A stretch of 64,000 nucleotides of DNA from Paragordius varius (taxonomy: Eukaryota > Nematomorpha), in NCBI GenBank assembly GCA_964247055.1, contig OZ176055.1:3100001-3164000 (forward strand), written 5' to 3'. A program made the translations under genes and the position numbers. Below, piece by piece: positions 36,171-51,100 of this stretch (positions are counted from its first letter, which is position 1; every line of letters starts with the position of its first letter). Below the pieces are notes generated by a model that saw only the letters and a list, made by a program, of their open reading frames with translations, searched no databases and was not told the DNA's origin.

Positions 36171-39100
36171 CAGGATATTTTTGTAAAACTATGTTTTAAG
36201 TTATTCCAGAAGCTCACAATTTATTTTGAGTCTAATATGGGTATATATGAATGGTCGATTTTGAAGTATTTGTAATGGTGAAATGAAGTATAAATTGTAA
36301 ATATGCCAACCTTGTCACAATAATTACCAAATAGGTGTAAAATATTATTGTTTTTTTTGATAAATAATGTAATCAATTTTATAAATGTGGATAGCTTAAC
36401 TGTGTGAAAGATATACAAATTAAAATTTGGAAATACATTTGTAAATAGATAAATTTAATTTAAAAATTATATAGATTATAAAAATATTAATTTAATTTAA
36501 ATCGATTGCACTCTACAATAAATAAATAAAATATCATAACCATAAAATTATTAATCAATATAAATTTATATATGTATTATAATAATTTTTTAAATTAAAT
36601 TTTTTTATGGTACTAGTAAATTAGTTTTTGCAATTAACCACACCATGTTCAAAGCTTATTGCGTGCTAGGGTCCGCTAAAAGCCAAACTTTATTTTACAA
36701 TCATATATCTTTATTAATAATATTTTCATAATTTTTTTATTGTAATTTCATAATTTTTTCGGCTCCCATTTGTTTAGGGCCATGCTTACATCTCTTAGTT
36801 ATCTTATCTTTTTGTTCTCTTTGATGTCGAAAAATATTTTTTATATTGTTTGCCGACAGACACACACACACACATGTACCGCACATATTTCTTGTATTAA
36901 AGTTCCTGTCCTGAATATGTTGAATCCAATATTCACGCCTAACTCATCAGTCACCATTCTTTGGTTGACATTTAATTAATTATGTAATAGCAAAAAAATA
37001 ATGAAAAAAATTATAATTAAAAAATATATTTTTTATTTATAAATTCTTTTAGCTTGTCCGTATTAAAAGTCAAAATTCAATGTTTTGCACACTTTCATAA
37101 AAAAAGCTAAATTTACCGTTAGTGTGGCAGACATAGAGACACGTCATATTAAAATCGTTTTTTTGCCGCATAACGGTAATTTTTAAATTTTTTATTTATG
37201 GTAAAACGTTAAAATATTTTGTAACAAAGCCCTTCTCAAATTATTAATATAATTAACAATTATATAATTGGAAAAAATGAAGCTTTTTATAGAATTTTAT
37301 GAATTACAATAAGATAATTAAAAAATTTAGATAAATTTTATAACTGAAGTATAAATTATTTTTTTAAATTTAAGGTAAAACGATCGTAATGTACCCTTTT
37401 ATTCGCATTACGTTAAGAATAATATAATTTAAGGCCAGATATTTATAGTTAAATAATAATTTGTGCACCATACACTTGGGTTAAATTAGATTGACTTGAT
37501 AAACTTAACCAAAGCACATATAATGCTATAAATAACTTAAAATATAAAACCGTTGGTTCGCAAAACTCTCATAAAATTACATTATGATTCCCCGGTAGCT
37601 AAAAAGGTAAAATTAAGAAATTTAGGCATACCCGATTCAAACTCCTATCAAACTCAAAGCAAATTTTAGGATAAGTTCTTATCTGAAAACGTCTAAAACA
37701 GCGATTGAAAAAATGAAAATAGATTGTAATTTTTATACACATCCAACGAAAATGATAATTAACATTTAATGCAAAATATGAAAGAATGCAATCAACACAC
37801 GTTATATAAAAGAAGAGATACAGATTCATTGACTATACTGCTAAAACCTATTCAAACCCATATAAATCAAGATTGGATACAAATTATGCATAGGTTTAAT
37901 TCATTTAAAAAGCATTACCCGTAAAGACACCGCCAATAATTATTTGAAAGAACATCCGTCTGTTTTAACCTTAAAATTAAGAGTTTTTTTGTTTATAGGC
38001 GTACGCGACCAGAAATATGGAAAGTATTGCTCGGGTTGGCCATCAATACCATACATGACTGTGACTGTGAGCGCTTCAAAAATAACGAGTCAAAAAATAT
38101 TAAACATATGTTATGAGGTGGTATAATAATAGTAGTATGAACTTGCAATGGTTAAAATGATTTTAACGATAAGCAATATGATTGGTGAATTTTGATTATT
38201 TAGTTATAGCATAAATTTGAATTCGTGGTACTTTTATTACTGATTTCAACAATTTTACCGGTTAAAAACACAACCCTGGCCTACCAACTAAAAGCAATTT
38301 ATGGTTCTTAATCATAATTTTTAATGATTTCTTTTCATCTAACACTCCAGAGTTAATTTTGACCAATTTATGTGAGAAAACAAATTAACAAAAATAAATT
38401 GACTAATGGTTTTTCTAAAAATCACCAAACTTTAATATGATTAGAAATATATATATTTTTAATTTATAGATAAGCGAAAAATGGTCCTTAAAGTTGACCG
38501 CGTTTAATTCTTTCGTGTTTGGCAAAGAGTCAAGTTTTTGATTTGAGTTTGTATCCGTCGGATTATAAATCAATGAAGGCGACATAATAAGGATTTCGAT
38601 ATTTTATAGGGAATTCATGTAATTATACATTTCACTAATAACAATGGATTGATTCATAATAAAATGCAATATTTTTAAATAAATTTTTTTTAAAATTAAA
38701 GAGATAAATTAGTGAATAAAGCAAAAATAGAGCAAGGATAGCTAAATTTTTATAAGCTCACGTCAGGTCAATAGTCATACTGGCATGAGATTTTAACACT
38801 TTATATAAAAATATTGCAGATATCATAACAATACATGTGTATGCAGCAGTTCTATAATGTAAAACATGAGTTGAGTATATTTAGTATTCTGTTTAGCTAA
38901 TTCGTTAAGATTTTGAAAAAAAAAATCCTGTACAATTTTTGTATAACAATAATAATTACACAAGAGTGTTATAATTTGAATAGGAATATAAATATTAGGT
39001 AATTTTTAACAAGTTGAATTTGCTGTCGTTTGAATACGAAAATTTAGCAATATTTTTCAAGCATAAGTTTTCTACATAACTCCATAACAATGTTTATATT

Positions 39101-42100
39101 TATGGAAACTCGAAACGTATGGATTTCTTAGTATGAGTCAAGATTGTTTTGTACCACATTGTAAAATTTGTCACATTAGTGCCATGTTGAAAATTTTGGT
39201 ATTTTGTAATATACTTTACGCAAAGAAGTTATTAAATATTTTATCTTTGAAAATGATAAATAAAATCAATTAAGAATTTCATTCACGTTTGACACGTGTC
39301 AAACTTTAAAAATACCGGTAACATCAAATGTTTTAAACTAAAATAGTTAAAAAACGTTTGATTTTGAATAAAGCTAATATTAAAATTTTTGATAAAAATC
39401 TTTTAATTTCTAAACAGCTTTTATAAATTAAAATCAAGGTATTTTATGGAAAACTTGGTCATTTTCTAACTTAGCTTTGGAAAAACGCTAGTTTATACAA
39501 ACGGTTTGCATTAAACACATTTAATTTCTATAAAGTATTTTTTAATTTTAAATACTATATAATAAGTAAGGCGGAGATGCGGCATTTAAATTTAAATTAA
39601 ACATTTGCCCAAAGAAAGCAACAACAAAAGGCTAAATAATGAAGCATAACATTTGGGCAATTTTATCTTCGCCAGCATTTTTGTGAAGCCTTTGAGAGTA
39701 ATACAAAGAAAAATTTAAAAATATAATTATATATATGTATACCGCAAAAAATAGGGTTCTCATATCCACTCTCTCGTTATCTAAATAACGAACACGCCTA
39801 AATAAAAATTTTAGGTATAATTTTTTTTTGTTTAACACAAAAAATAGCAAAACATCAAAGAGCACACAATAATTTTATTTTATTTATTTATATTAATTGG
39901 GTAGGAGAGGCTAGGCTGTATAATGTAGACTTACTCGCCTTGTTTTTATGCGTTTGGAAATTTAACTAACACACACTATATAGAGACAGTAACCGCCGAA
40001 TTCTTTGATCTTTTACCCCTGATTTTTTTTCTATAGGAAAAATAAATTTTTAGCATATTAACTTTTTTTATTTTCTCCTAGGTATAGAGATGTAGTTAGT
40101 TTGCTAATTTTAGGATATATGAATAAAAATTTTTTTAGATCCTAAATAATTTGTATTTCGTACGTTAAATGCTAATCGTAACATGAATATTCTTTTGAAG
40201 TGTAAAAGTTGGTTTTTTTCGCAAAAATAAAATATGCGCCCATTATTCTTAAATTTGGATTGGATTGGTTGAAATCCAAATTTTGGTGTTTCAGAGTAAG
40301 TTTGGAAAAATATCTGCTATTATTTTCTAATTTATGAACACACGAAAGGAATCCGCTTTTTTTATAAATTTTTTGGACGGCACGCAATTATTTTTACAAA
40401 ACAGCAAAGGAAAAGAGTTACGGAAAAGATAGTGAATTATCTCTTAAATTTTTTACACAAAAGTTATTTAAAAACTAAAGTTCAAAAATTTGGTATCCGA
40501 AACCATTATTATTAACATAATAAAAAGTAAAGGGCTTTATGAGTTCAAATAAGCATCCCCCTAATCCATTAAATATATTAGTGAGGGGTATTTATTCATT
40601 TATAAAATTCGGTTTCTCTCTTAAGTTTTTGACGTCTTTTTTTTCTTTGTGCTATCAAAACAATGAAAAAATAAAATAAAAATGAACTACCATTCTTTTT
40701 ATATTATATATTATCCAAAAGTTAAGTTAGTTACTATATACTGAACTCACTATTAACTTCAATGTTTAAAATATGTTTAAAAATAAATATTCTTTTGAGA
40801 GTATTTAACGGTTTTTAATTGAAAAATATTTTTGTAAAATAATGAATCTTTTATTTTTTGATTTTATACCTATAGAGGTAACTTAGTTTTGAAATAATTT
40901 GGATACTTAATACATGTATTGTTAATTATGTGATAGAATATTTCAAATAATATTAAAAAAGATTTAATTTTGTACAATACTTGTGATCCGATAATACTAG
41001 TTTTCTGATAAAAGCAAATTGGTTGTTTGAAGAATATATTTTTATTTTATATAATTTGATTTATTGTTTCAAATAAAATGCATAATTATAATATTTATCG
41101 GATAAAATATGTATGATAATATGTATTATGTATAGATGCAGACAGGAAAGAAAAACTTGTAAATTTTTTTCCTTCAATCAAAACACGCATTTTAAATTAT
41201 ATAAATATAAAATAAATTTTTCTGTTCTTGATATGTTTGCTGCGGGAGAATAAGTCAAACACGGCGGTATAATTCTCTCACATAAATCTAATTCATAGCA
41301 ATTCCTGATTGATTTTACATGTATTCCACTTTATTCTTTGATATCTTATTTATTGTGAATATTTAGAAATGCAAAATGGATGTAATTATATATATATTAT
41401 TAAAATTAAAAAAACATTGACCTTTTCCGATTTTATTAAAAATTATGCTAATATTTTATAATTGTTATCCACAATTGTTTGTGTTAGTTATTGTCGCGCT
41501 TTCGAGCATTTTAATTAATTATAACAAGACACAATGTATGTTCATACAAAAACCAAAGGTCATTTTTAATAATATAATATGGAAAAAATGCGAAAGGAAG
41601 TCGGGAAATCAATTAAAATTTATTGATTTTTTGAGATGCAATTGTAGAAAACTAATTTAAAAATTAAAATTTTGCCTTTGAAATGATTGACAGGCAGGTA
41701 TGTGGGATTTTACATTTATAAAAAAATTATCTTTATTGAGCAATCTTGATAAATTTAATTATGATTAATATTCAATACAATATACATGCATCATAAAATA
41801 TTTTTATTTGAAACCTAGCTATGTTGTAAAATATATAAGTATCCTGGAAAGTGTAGACTAAATTTTACTGTAATGCCTGCTTTTTAAAGTAAAAGAATCA
41901 CTTTTTAAATCACTCCTTATTGGGTAGAATTCTATTGCGGATGATTATTATTATTATCTAATACCCATGAATTTAGGCTAATAATAAAGTATTTCCTATG
42001 GTCTTTTAGGTGCATTATTTAAAAATTTAGATGTAAAATTAAAAACATCTCGGCCCCCCGAATATTTTCTCAGTTTTTGTTAAATTAATATGACATATCA

Positions 42101-45100
42101 AATGGCTTAAAATAACTTGATTTAGCCAGCAAATTTTCATAAGTTATTGATTATAAATAAATTAGCTGTTTGTTTCGATTGGATATTAAAATTTGCTTAA
42201 GAAATCTATAAGTTACAAAATTCAAACTTTTATCTAATATTGATAATTATATTTTCGAAAAAAATCTTTCAAAAGAAATTTCACAGGGTTTTATAACAAG
42301 TTTAAATGATATCTAACAATACTTCAATAAAAATTTCATACGTACTTAACGTTATATACCATTTCAATTTTATAAAATTTAATAAATTCTGCGCAAATTA
42401 TTATTGATTTTTACGTCTCAAATTTCATATTCAAATTAAATTTTGAATATTTAAAATGTATATATGTTTCACATTAAGATGAATTACATAAATTACAAAA
42501 TTAAAGCTATAGTAAAGAAATCGGATAAAACTGATTTCTTCTGCATCATATATTTTTATAACTTTTTTTCATCAAATTCACGGCATTTTCTCTCAGAATT
42601 TATTTTTTTGCAAAATTTGAGGTTTTGTTTTATCGAATAAAATAATATTTTTCTTTAATTTATAATTTTCATCAACCGTAAAAAGTATTTCTAATATAAA
42701 ATACATATTATGTAAAATATTTACCGTAATCAAATAGAAAACAACCTTATTTAAAATTTTATGGCTTCCAAAGGTAATAAAAAGTTGTGTGTTGTAAAGG
42801 CTAAAACACACAAAAAAATATCGGAAAATGCTTTCTTTGTAGATAAGTAGCTAAAAATCCTTTTTTAAATCCCTGCCTGCGCCGTTCTGACTAATTTCAT
42901 TATGCGGTAAATATATAAAATTATATACCATCTTGTGAGTTTCCAAATAAATGATATTTTTAACTTTAAATTTATTTAATAATACGGTATATATATAAAT
43001 TTTGATTTAACAGAAAAATTGAGACAGTTTTTAATATGAATAAATTAATGGTATTATTAACATTTTAAAAAAATTTAACTTTAAATCTTAAAATATACTA
43101 TAATGAACAAATTATAAAAACCCAAGCAAAACATTAAAAATAGATTGTCAATACACACTTAAACTAGAGTTTTGAAAACGTAAATTTATATACTTAATAT
43201 ATCAGGTAAAATCTTTAAAGATTTGACAATTAATAAATTATATAGTTCAAAATTATAAAAAAATTTGTCCAAAAATTCTGTCAATCTCCGGAATTACAAA
43301 CGTCAATCATATTTCCGTATATAAAAAAATTTAGAGTTACGCTCTGTATTAAAAAAAGTAGAAATGCATTATAAAACAACACAAAGGTTTGTGAAAAAAC
43401 ATCAAAAGATTTTTTCTTTTGTCTGTTGTTAGATATATTAGTATTTTGTTGTTAAAACAAAGCAAATGTACCAGTAAATGGTTTTTTGTAATACTCTATC
43501 CATCCTTCCCTTCGTATGAATAATATGTATAAAAATTACCAAAATACTTCTATTTTTACAGTACTCTATAAATCGACATATTTTCTATAGAGGATATATA
43601 ATTGTCAATTTTCATTTATTTTTAAACAAAAAATAACATTATTAATTTATATTTAAAAATATATAGTGACAAATGACCCATATTGTAATAATATGGTACA
43701 ATTTATAATTTACATAAATTAAAATTATTTTTTTTTCCAGAATGTCTCATAACTGTCAATCTTTTGTCGCAATCCTGCATTTTTTCTTCCAGTGCTTTTT
43801 TGCATCCTATTGTTGTTTTTTTTGAACATATTACATATAAAATAAATTTATAAAAATATATGAAAACAACAAAGTTTGAAAACTTTTCGGTTACATCATA
43901 TATTAATTTGATTTTTCGGATGTTTTTTATCGGCTATAAATTCCTTCCCAGGATCAAATATTTATTCATGATTAAAACCTTGATGCCAGTTTTGAATGCC
44001 CTGATGTCCATTATATAAAATGATTATATATATTGATATTGTAATATGCCAAGAAATAATGTGATTCAATGTTCATACCCATATTATTTAGTATCATCCC
44101 CTTAGATACAAAAGTTTTCACAGGTAATGAAATAAATATTTAATATATTTGGTTTTACGAGTTACACAAATATTATTGTACGAAAAATGGGTATATTGGC
44201 CCTTAATCAATTTTAACTTTTGATTTTTTTTAAAAAGAAGTTTTAAACATATACATTTTGTTAGCCAATTTAAGTTAATTCAACATAGCTTGTTAATTTT
44301 TTGGATTCATAAATAAATTGTTATATATCCTTAGACGGGACCACTTAAAAGTTTTGTAGCATTTTTTAATTTAACCTTTCAAAGCTGACAGGATATTCTT
44401 GGTAAACACCAAAATTTGGTGGATATTGTTAAATTCGTCTTTACAATTTCTTATTTATAGAGCTCTAAAACTCCTCGACGATAAAATTTCAATATTTGAC
44501 CACAATTTTCCATGCATAATTTTTGAATGTTATATTTAGATTCTGCCATGCCCTAAAATAAGTTTTAAAATTTTAAAAAATTGATCAAACCTGATAACTT
44601 TTAATCTCTTCAGTACCTCATTAGATAAAATAAGATTTTAAATAAATACCTGCATTTGTTTGTATGACTTTCCGTAAAACCTTATCCTATTTTTTGTTAC
44701 TCAAAAATTATGTAAATATAAAATGTATGTAAACCGACCATAATATTGATTACAAAAATATAGGATCATCTAATAAGATAATCTTTAGTTACCTCAAAAT
44801 TTATTTTAGATCAAATAATTTTGACAATCACACCAATAATACATGTATGTATAAGGATATGTACGCGTATATCATTATATTGCTTTTGAGCTATTTTTGC
44901 ATTCATATTATGTATTGTTATCGCAAAAATAACATTATTATACTATATTTTACTTTAAATTATATATTTTCAACAGCTAAAATTGTCAATTTAAAATATG
45001 CCTTTTACATATTATAAACATATCTTATTAAAAATATACCATCCTTGACATATCTATAAATCCAAATACAATTAATATTATTTAGCATTGATGCAAAACA

Positions 45101-45181
45101 AAACATAACTAACTACACACAAACAAAAATTATTAATGTCTTCTAACCTTAGAGAACAACTAGTTTGCCGACCGATTTTTC
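36171..45181. other. Nine-kilobase gene-poor region upstream of the Hox gene
   Basis: No exon with recognisable protein similarity was found on either strand. It holds short simple repeats (a CA run near 36860-36875) and small unsupported frames. Such a gene-poor flank is common around Hox genes and may contain enhancers, but no element can be pointed to from a single sequence. Confidence 0.45.
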
Positions 45182-48100
45182 ATGGCAACTTTCAACAATA
45201 GTATTAACTCATCGTTTGCTGCGGTCACGTGCACACGATCCTGCCATTGGTCAATTCCTCCTTCCCAACTTTTATCATCTAATTATTATCCATTTAGTAG
45301 CAATAATAATTCAATGTTGTGTAACATCAATAATTCGACACCACCCGCCGTTTTTTACAATTTCAATCCTTATGGTTCTTCCTGTGTAGACACTACATCT
45401 ACTTGTTCTATCATGACTTACAATAATCCTAATATTAATTTTTATCCGTACACCAATTATGGGACAAATGGTACAAGCGGTTATTGTATCAATGAGAATA
45501 TCCCCAATTTTTATACTACCCAAACTCTAAATTGCAATAATAACTTACATAATTACAATACTTATAATATGAGTGTAGGACCTTCTCACTCTATATACTA
45601 TGGGAAAAGGGCACTTAATACTGCTGAGAATTTCTCCTCACCTGGTCGTCTTGAAGACGCCTCTAAAAGTTTAGAAACAAAGTTTCTAGATACTGTGGTA
45701 ATTTCTTCAACCTATAGCAATCCAATTGCAGAAAAAATGGTTTCTTACAGTGAAAACTCTAACCATAATTTTAAAGAAACTAATGGTCAACACATTCATT
45801 CATGCAAACAAGAGATTGAAATCAATAATAATAATAATGATGCCGAAAACAACTTTTCACCCAATAACGGTGAAAAATCAATATCAAATAATTTTGTACC
45901 TGATAATACGCCCCAAAAATTGTTGAAAAAAGAAACTTTGTTGTATCATGATGGATATAACCAACAAAATTACTTAAACGTGTGTCAAAATTTTTTTATG
46001 GAACCATTTCCTCCTCCATCGATGGAATCGAATAATAACACGACATATTATAATTTTAAGCATAAAATTCAAAATCCAAATATCTTAGCAGCTAGTAATA
46101 CATCAACAACTGCAGTTAACTTTGATTATAATAATGGTATAATAGACTCAAAAAATTTCTTGAAATTTAATTCTCCTATGATTGATAATAATCCCAATTA
46201 TCAACAAATAATATCATCTAAGAGCATAGAAACTGTTTTAAATGAACCACATCATCAGCAAGAGCAATATAAACCCCCAAATTTACATTACTTAAGTAAG
46301 CCATGCGCACCCAGTTATAACGGTGATAACGATGATGATTATAAAAATCGAAAAAACGATGATATCCTAGAAACACCGCTAACTGATAATTTTATCCATC
46401 TTCAAAATGAAACGAATTCGCATTCATCGTGTGGGGAAGACTCGCAAGGTAAAACTATTCTTTTTTAAACACTTAACACAAGATTAGAAAGGAATCAATG
46501 TAATTTAGTGTTTTTTAACCCTAAAACTTTTCAAGTTTGAATGAATAATTATAAATAAAAATAATGGATGACTTAGATAATAATTATGTAAAACTGTATG
46601 TAACTATTTTTCTTTAAACTACATATTCCAGGTTGAAAAATGGGGGGGGGGGATTCTTGTTTGTTTCAAAATATTTAACAAACTTTATATATCTAATTTT
46701 TGAAGTTGATCCAGTATGAAATTTGGCAATTTTTTTAAATGAAACTTATATGTATGTATAAAATAAAAAAATTTGTGTTAATATATGCGCACATATAAAA
46801 ATATACAATATACCTCTTTCTCGTTCAATATATGGGGATGATGGCTTCAGTTAATATATATGTTTTGATCGCTTTGGGATCTGAGATTTGGTTAATTTTT
46901 CTACAGAAAACATAGTTTGGGTACTTCGTTCAAATGTTAATTAAGAGATAAGCTTAAAATTTAGGAATTTTAAAGAAAAGTAAAGATTAAAACTTTGAAA
47001 AACTAAAAAATAAAATAATTTATCAACAACAATTAAAAAAGGATCACAAGCATCACAAAATAATTTAAAATTTTTGAGAGATATATATATATAAATATAT
47101 TTTTATTTGATTTTTTATTATATCTAATATAAATTTTATTATATATTCTTACATGTATACCAAAATGATCTATAAAAAAGTCTATAAATTTTATATATCT
47201 TATCCTAATTTTTATTTTATTTTTTATTTAATGCTTATTTTATTTTCAATATTAATAATAATGTATAATATTGTTACGACCAATTTACATTAAATACGCG
47301 CTGAGCGCTATTAAAAATAGAGATATTTAGAGCAATATATATAGATATGTGTAATAATAATTTTAAGTATTTTATTTTTTATATTTATTTTATTTGCATT
47401 TTTTATGACAATTCATAAAAATTTATTGTTTGGAGCTTTTTTTTCGGAAGAATTTCAGCAGCGTACATATAAGAAAACAAAATTTTTAATTATTATTCTC
47501 TTATTTTTTATACGCTAAGTGTGTTTTTATGTGTGAAATGCGGCCCGCGGTTTGTCACCAAAAAGTAATTTATCATGTCTGTCATTTCAATAATTTAGTT
47601 TTTTTAATTACCCAAACCCACCCACCCCTTTTTTCTTTGAGTTTTATTGTGTTGAAAGTTTTATTGGATTTTACACAATCGGTTGGTATTTAGGTTTAAC
47701 GTTTTTGAATACTTCCCATAGTTTTTATTAACGATACTCAAACCCACGGGCCGCACGGACCTAAAAATCCTTTATGGCCCTGAAGCTCTTTATTTTAAGT
47801 ATAAATATATGCAACTTTTATCCAGCCTTTAATACAAGAAAACCTTAGCATGGATTATCCAAAGTACATATTGGGTTTTCATGCCATAATTTCAAAAAAC
47901 TTTTTCAGATGTTATTATATATATATATATATATATATACTCGGGTAAATATTGTGATCGCTTCTAAAAATTAAGTGTTAAACTACTACAAAAATATATG
48001 GAAAAAAATTCTTTTACAATAATTGATACTAAAAATACTACTAAAATAAATTTATTATAATTATTTATTAACTGAAACACTCTATTAAATTTGTGGTATA

Positions 48101-51100
48101 AATGAGGGCTCTTTATTCATAAGTTATCGACTTGGTTAACATGTTTAACAGATCAAACCCTATAACTTTATGGGGGAAATTTCGCTTGTTTTTTAGTTGG
48201 ATACCTTTTTCTCCTAATTCCTAATAGAATCTCAATGCGCATTTCGAAGCATTATGTATGTAAAATAGCATTCTAGATGATTTAAAAATACAAACGGTAA
48301 ATCATATTTGTTACAAACTCCTTAAAAAAATTATGAAATCTTAGAACAGATCTTTTAGAGTGGGAGCGATGAATTCCCCCAATGATCAATAAAAAGTATT
48401 CATTTTAAAAAATAGGATATGTGCTGGGTATTTAACAAGGGTAGCATAGTGGGTTATCTTAAAAACAAGCGTTTTCAAAACTTGCGAAAAGAGTATGGTG
48501 GTATCATTACAAAGGGCAAGAGTTTTACAGGCCCACCGATGTATTAAATTATTGATAACTTACAAATTTGCGTCGCGATTCTTTATTAAGGAATGAATAC
48601 TTTTTCTAATTAAAATTTATATATAAAATTAAAATGTAATGTTCAATTAAGTCATAAAATTGAAGTTATACATAAAAGAAAAAAAGCTCGTTTTCTTTGT
48701 TATGCTATTTCCGATTCCGACCTCTGCCTATAAAAAATGCAATCTAAGTTAGATTTAATCAATAAAAAACATTGTTAAATTTTTTATAGCTATCTCATTG
48801 TGGCAGTATACTTTTATTTATAATTAAAAAATAATGTAATTATGTAAATTAGTATACGGTCAGTAGGTTTATATTGATTGTTATACATTTTAGGATTATG
48901 GAACTCAAATTACGTTAAATTTACATAGATTGTGTAAATCTGTAATCAGTCTTTTTCATATTTAGGGTTAGAGGCAATTTATTTATAAATATATATCAAA
49001 TCAACCAACAATTTTAGTCACCATTTGAGATGTATTTTTACCTGTATTTTTAAATGCTTAAAATTATTCCATATTGGTTATTAATCAACCAACCAACCAA
49101 CCGACCTAACGTTTGAGAGATTAATAATGATTTTATTGTTTTGTTTTTGTTTCGAAATGTTTCTTTGAAGTTTTTTCTTTTTTAAAATGCGCTGTTGTAA
49201 CCGATGATTGATAAGTTAAAATATTATACTTGTATATATATGCAATTATAGTTCCTTTTTTTATAAAAAATGTTATATAAAATTGAATTATGTATGCGAA
49301 TAAATAACTCAAAACTTGCTTAACCAAATTTTTGAAAACAATAATATCAACTTTATGTAATAATTTATGACCTTTTGTCGTACTTGTGTAGCATATTCAT
49401 TTTTTACCGAAAATTATCAAATGCGCTTTTTTCAAATTTTGTATAAATATGCCGTGCCAAAACCATAATTGTGAACGTTTTTTTTCCATAAATATCTTCA
49501 AAAAAACAGATATGTGTCCAAGTATAAAAAATATAATTTTACTTTTCCAATATTGTGCAAAATCTTTTCTATATAAAAACGATTTACACTCTAGGATATT
49601 AATTCTAAACGGGTTTCATTGCCCAAACGAAGAGTGATCCTTTATTTTTTCGGATTTGAAAAGCTCAGTTTTCCCCATAAAAACTAAAATATTAGAAATT
49701 ACATTTTTGACTCAAAATTTAATAGCATACTTATAAGCGTAAACAATCTTGAATCAAACTACTGACGTTGCATGACAACTAAATACTCCCCGTTATTTTA
49801 AAACTTATTTAAATTGGAATAAATATACATTATGAGTAAGTGTACATTGCTAGAAAGTTATAATCATTGCCAAATAGTGACCACAACAAAGGGTAGTATT
49901 ATTGGCTAATAATAATAAGCCAATAATACTACCCTTTGTTGTATTTGGCAATAATTAATAACTTTCTAGAAATGTATACTACTCTTACTGTATATTACAA
50001 CAAATATCATTTGAAAACATCCAATCAATATTAGGTCAAAATTTTTGCATAAACTGAAATCCCTTTTCTCAGCTCCAAACAAATATTACTATTGTTTTTT
50101 TTTTCAAAAAAATGGGATGGATATATATTTTGGTTTGGTATATTAATTTTCCCATTTATGTTAATTATTTAGTATATACATATTATATGTATAAGTTACA
50201 GAAAAAAAGAGGTTATATAACAAAGAAAGATTATATATGCGTTTTGTTTTTCAAAAGATCAAAGATACAAACAAATACCGCGGCCGTCACGACCCCGCCT
50301 CATAAATTACATTTTTTCACATATATTTATTTTATTTTTCATATATATAAAATACCTACTACTTATGCAAAAATACATTAATATATCATTTTCATTTTAC
50401 TCTGTATTTTACAATATTTATACGCAAATATTTTTTTGAAGTTAGCTAATTTATTTTTTATACAATATAAATAAAGTTTGGTTAGAAAGAAAAAAAGCTT
50501 TGATTTTGTAAGTTATAACCAACAATTTTTTTGAAAAGTTTAAATTTGAATAATTTATGCCGTAAATAATTTGGTGTTTTACATTTTGATTTTTGATAAG
50601 AAAGGGCTTATTCGAAAATAATAATTTTACAAACTTGTAATTAAAATATAATTGAACTATAAGTTTAAAAAAATTAAAAATTGTATAAGGATAGAATTAT
50701 TATTTAAATTTAATAAAAAACCAAGATTTACTTAAACATTTTCTTTTATATCCAAAATGATTTGATAATAACAGTTGAACATAATGCGTGATATTTTTAA
50801 AAAACTAAGAAACGGTCCCAATTTAAATTTATCCTTCTATCCTAATAAATTATATAATTAAGCTGAAATATCTAAATAAAATTTAGTTTTGAAAAATATC
50901 AAACTACTTCGGCGCCAGTTTTATTTTACAACATTTTGGCAAAATATCGTCTTCATTTAATTTTAAGGGTAAAATTATTGCTAATTTTTTATTTAAATTA
51001 CATTTAAATAGAAAAAGCGGTTTATTTTGTATTATTTTTAAATTTTACCATTGCACACATGCCACGTTGACTAAATTTTTACTTTTGGGTTTAACTTTAA

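Noticed and set aside
45165-45389. Open frame starting 17 bp before the Hox ATG
   Set aside because: Wrong frame relative to the homeobox exon and no similarity; shadow of Hox exon 1.
47530-47780. Possible hAT-like ends (GCGGCCCGCGGTTTGTCACC and AACCCACGGGCCGCACGGAC)
   Set aside because: Suggestive of a decayed element, but termini and target duplication could not be defined.
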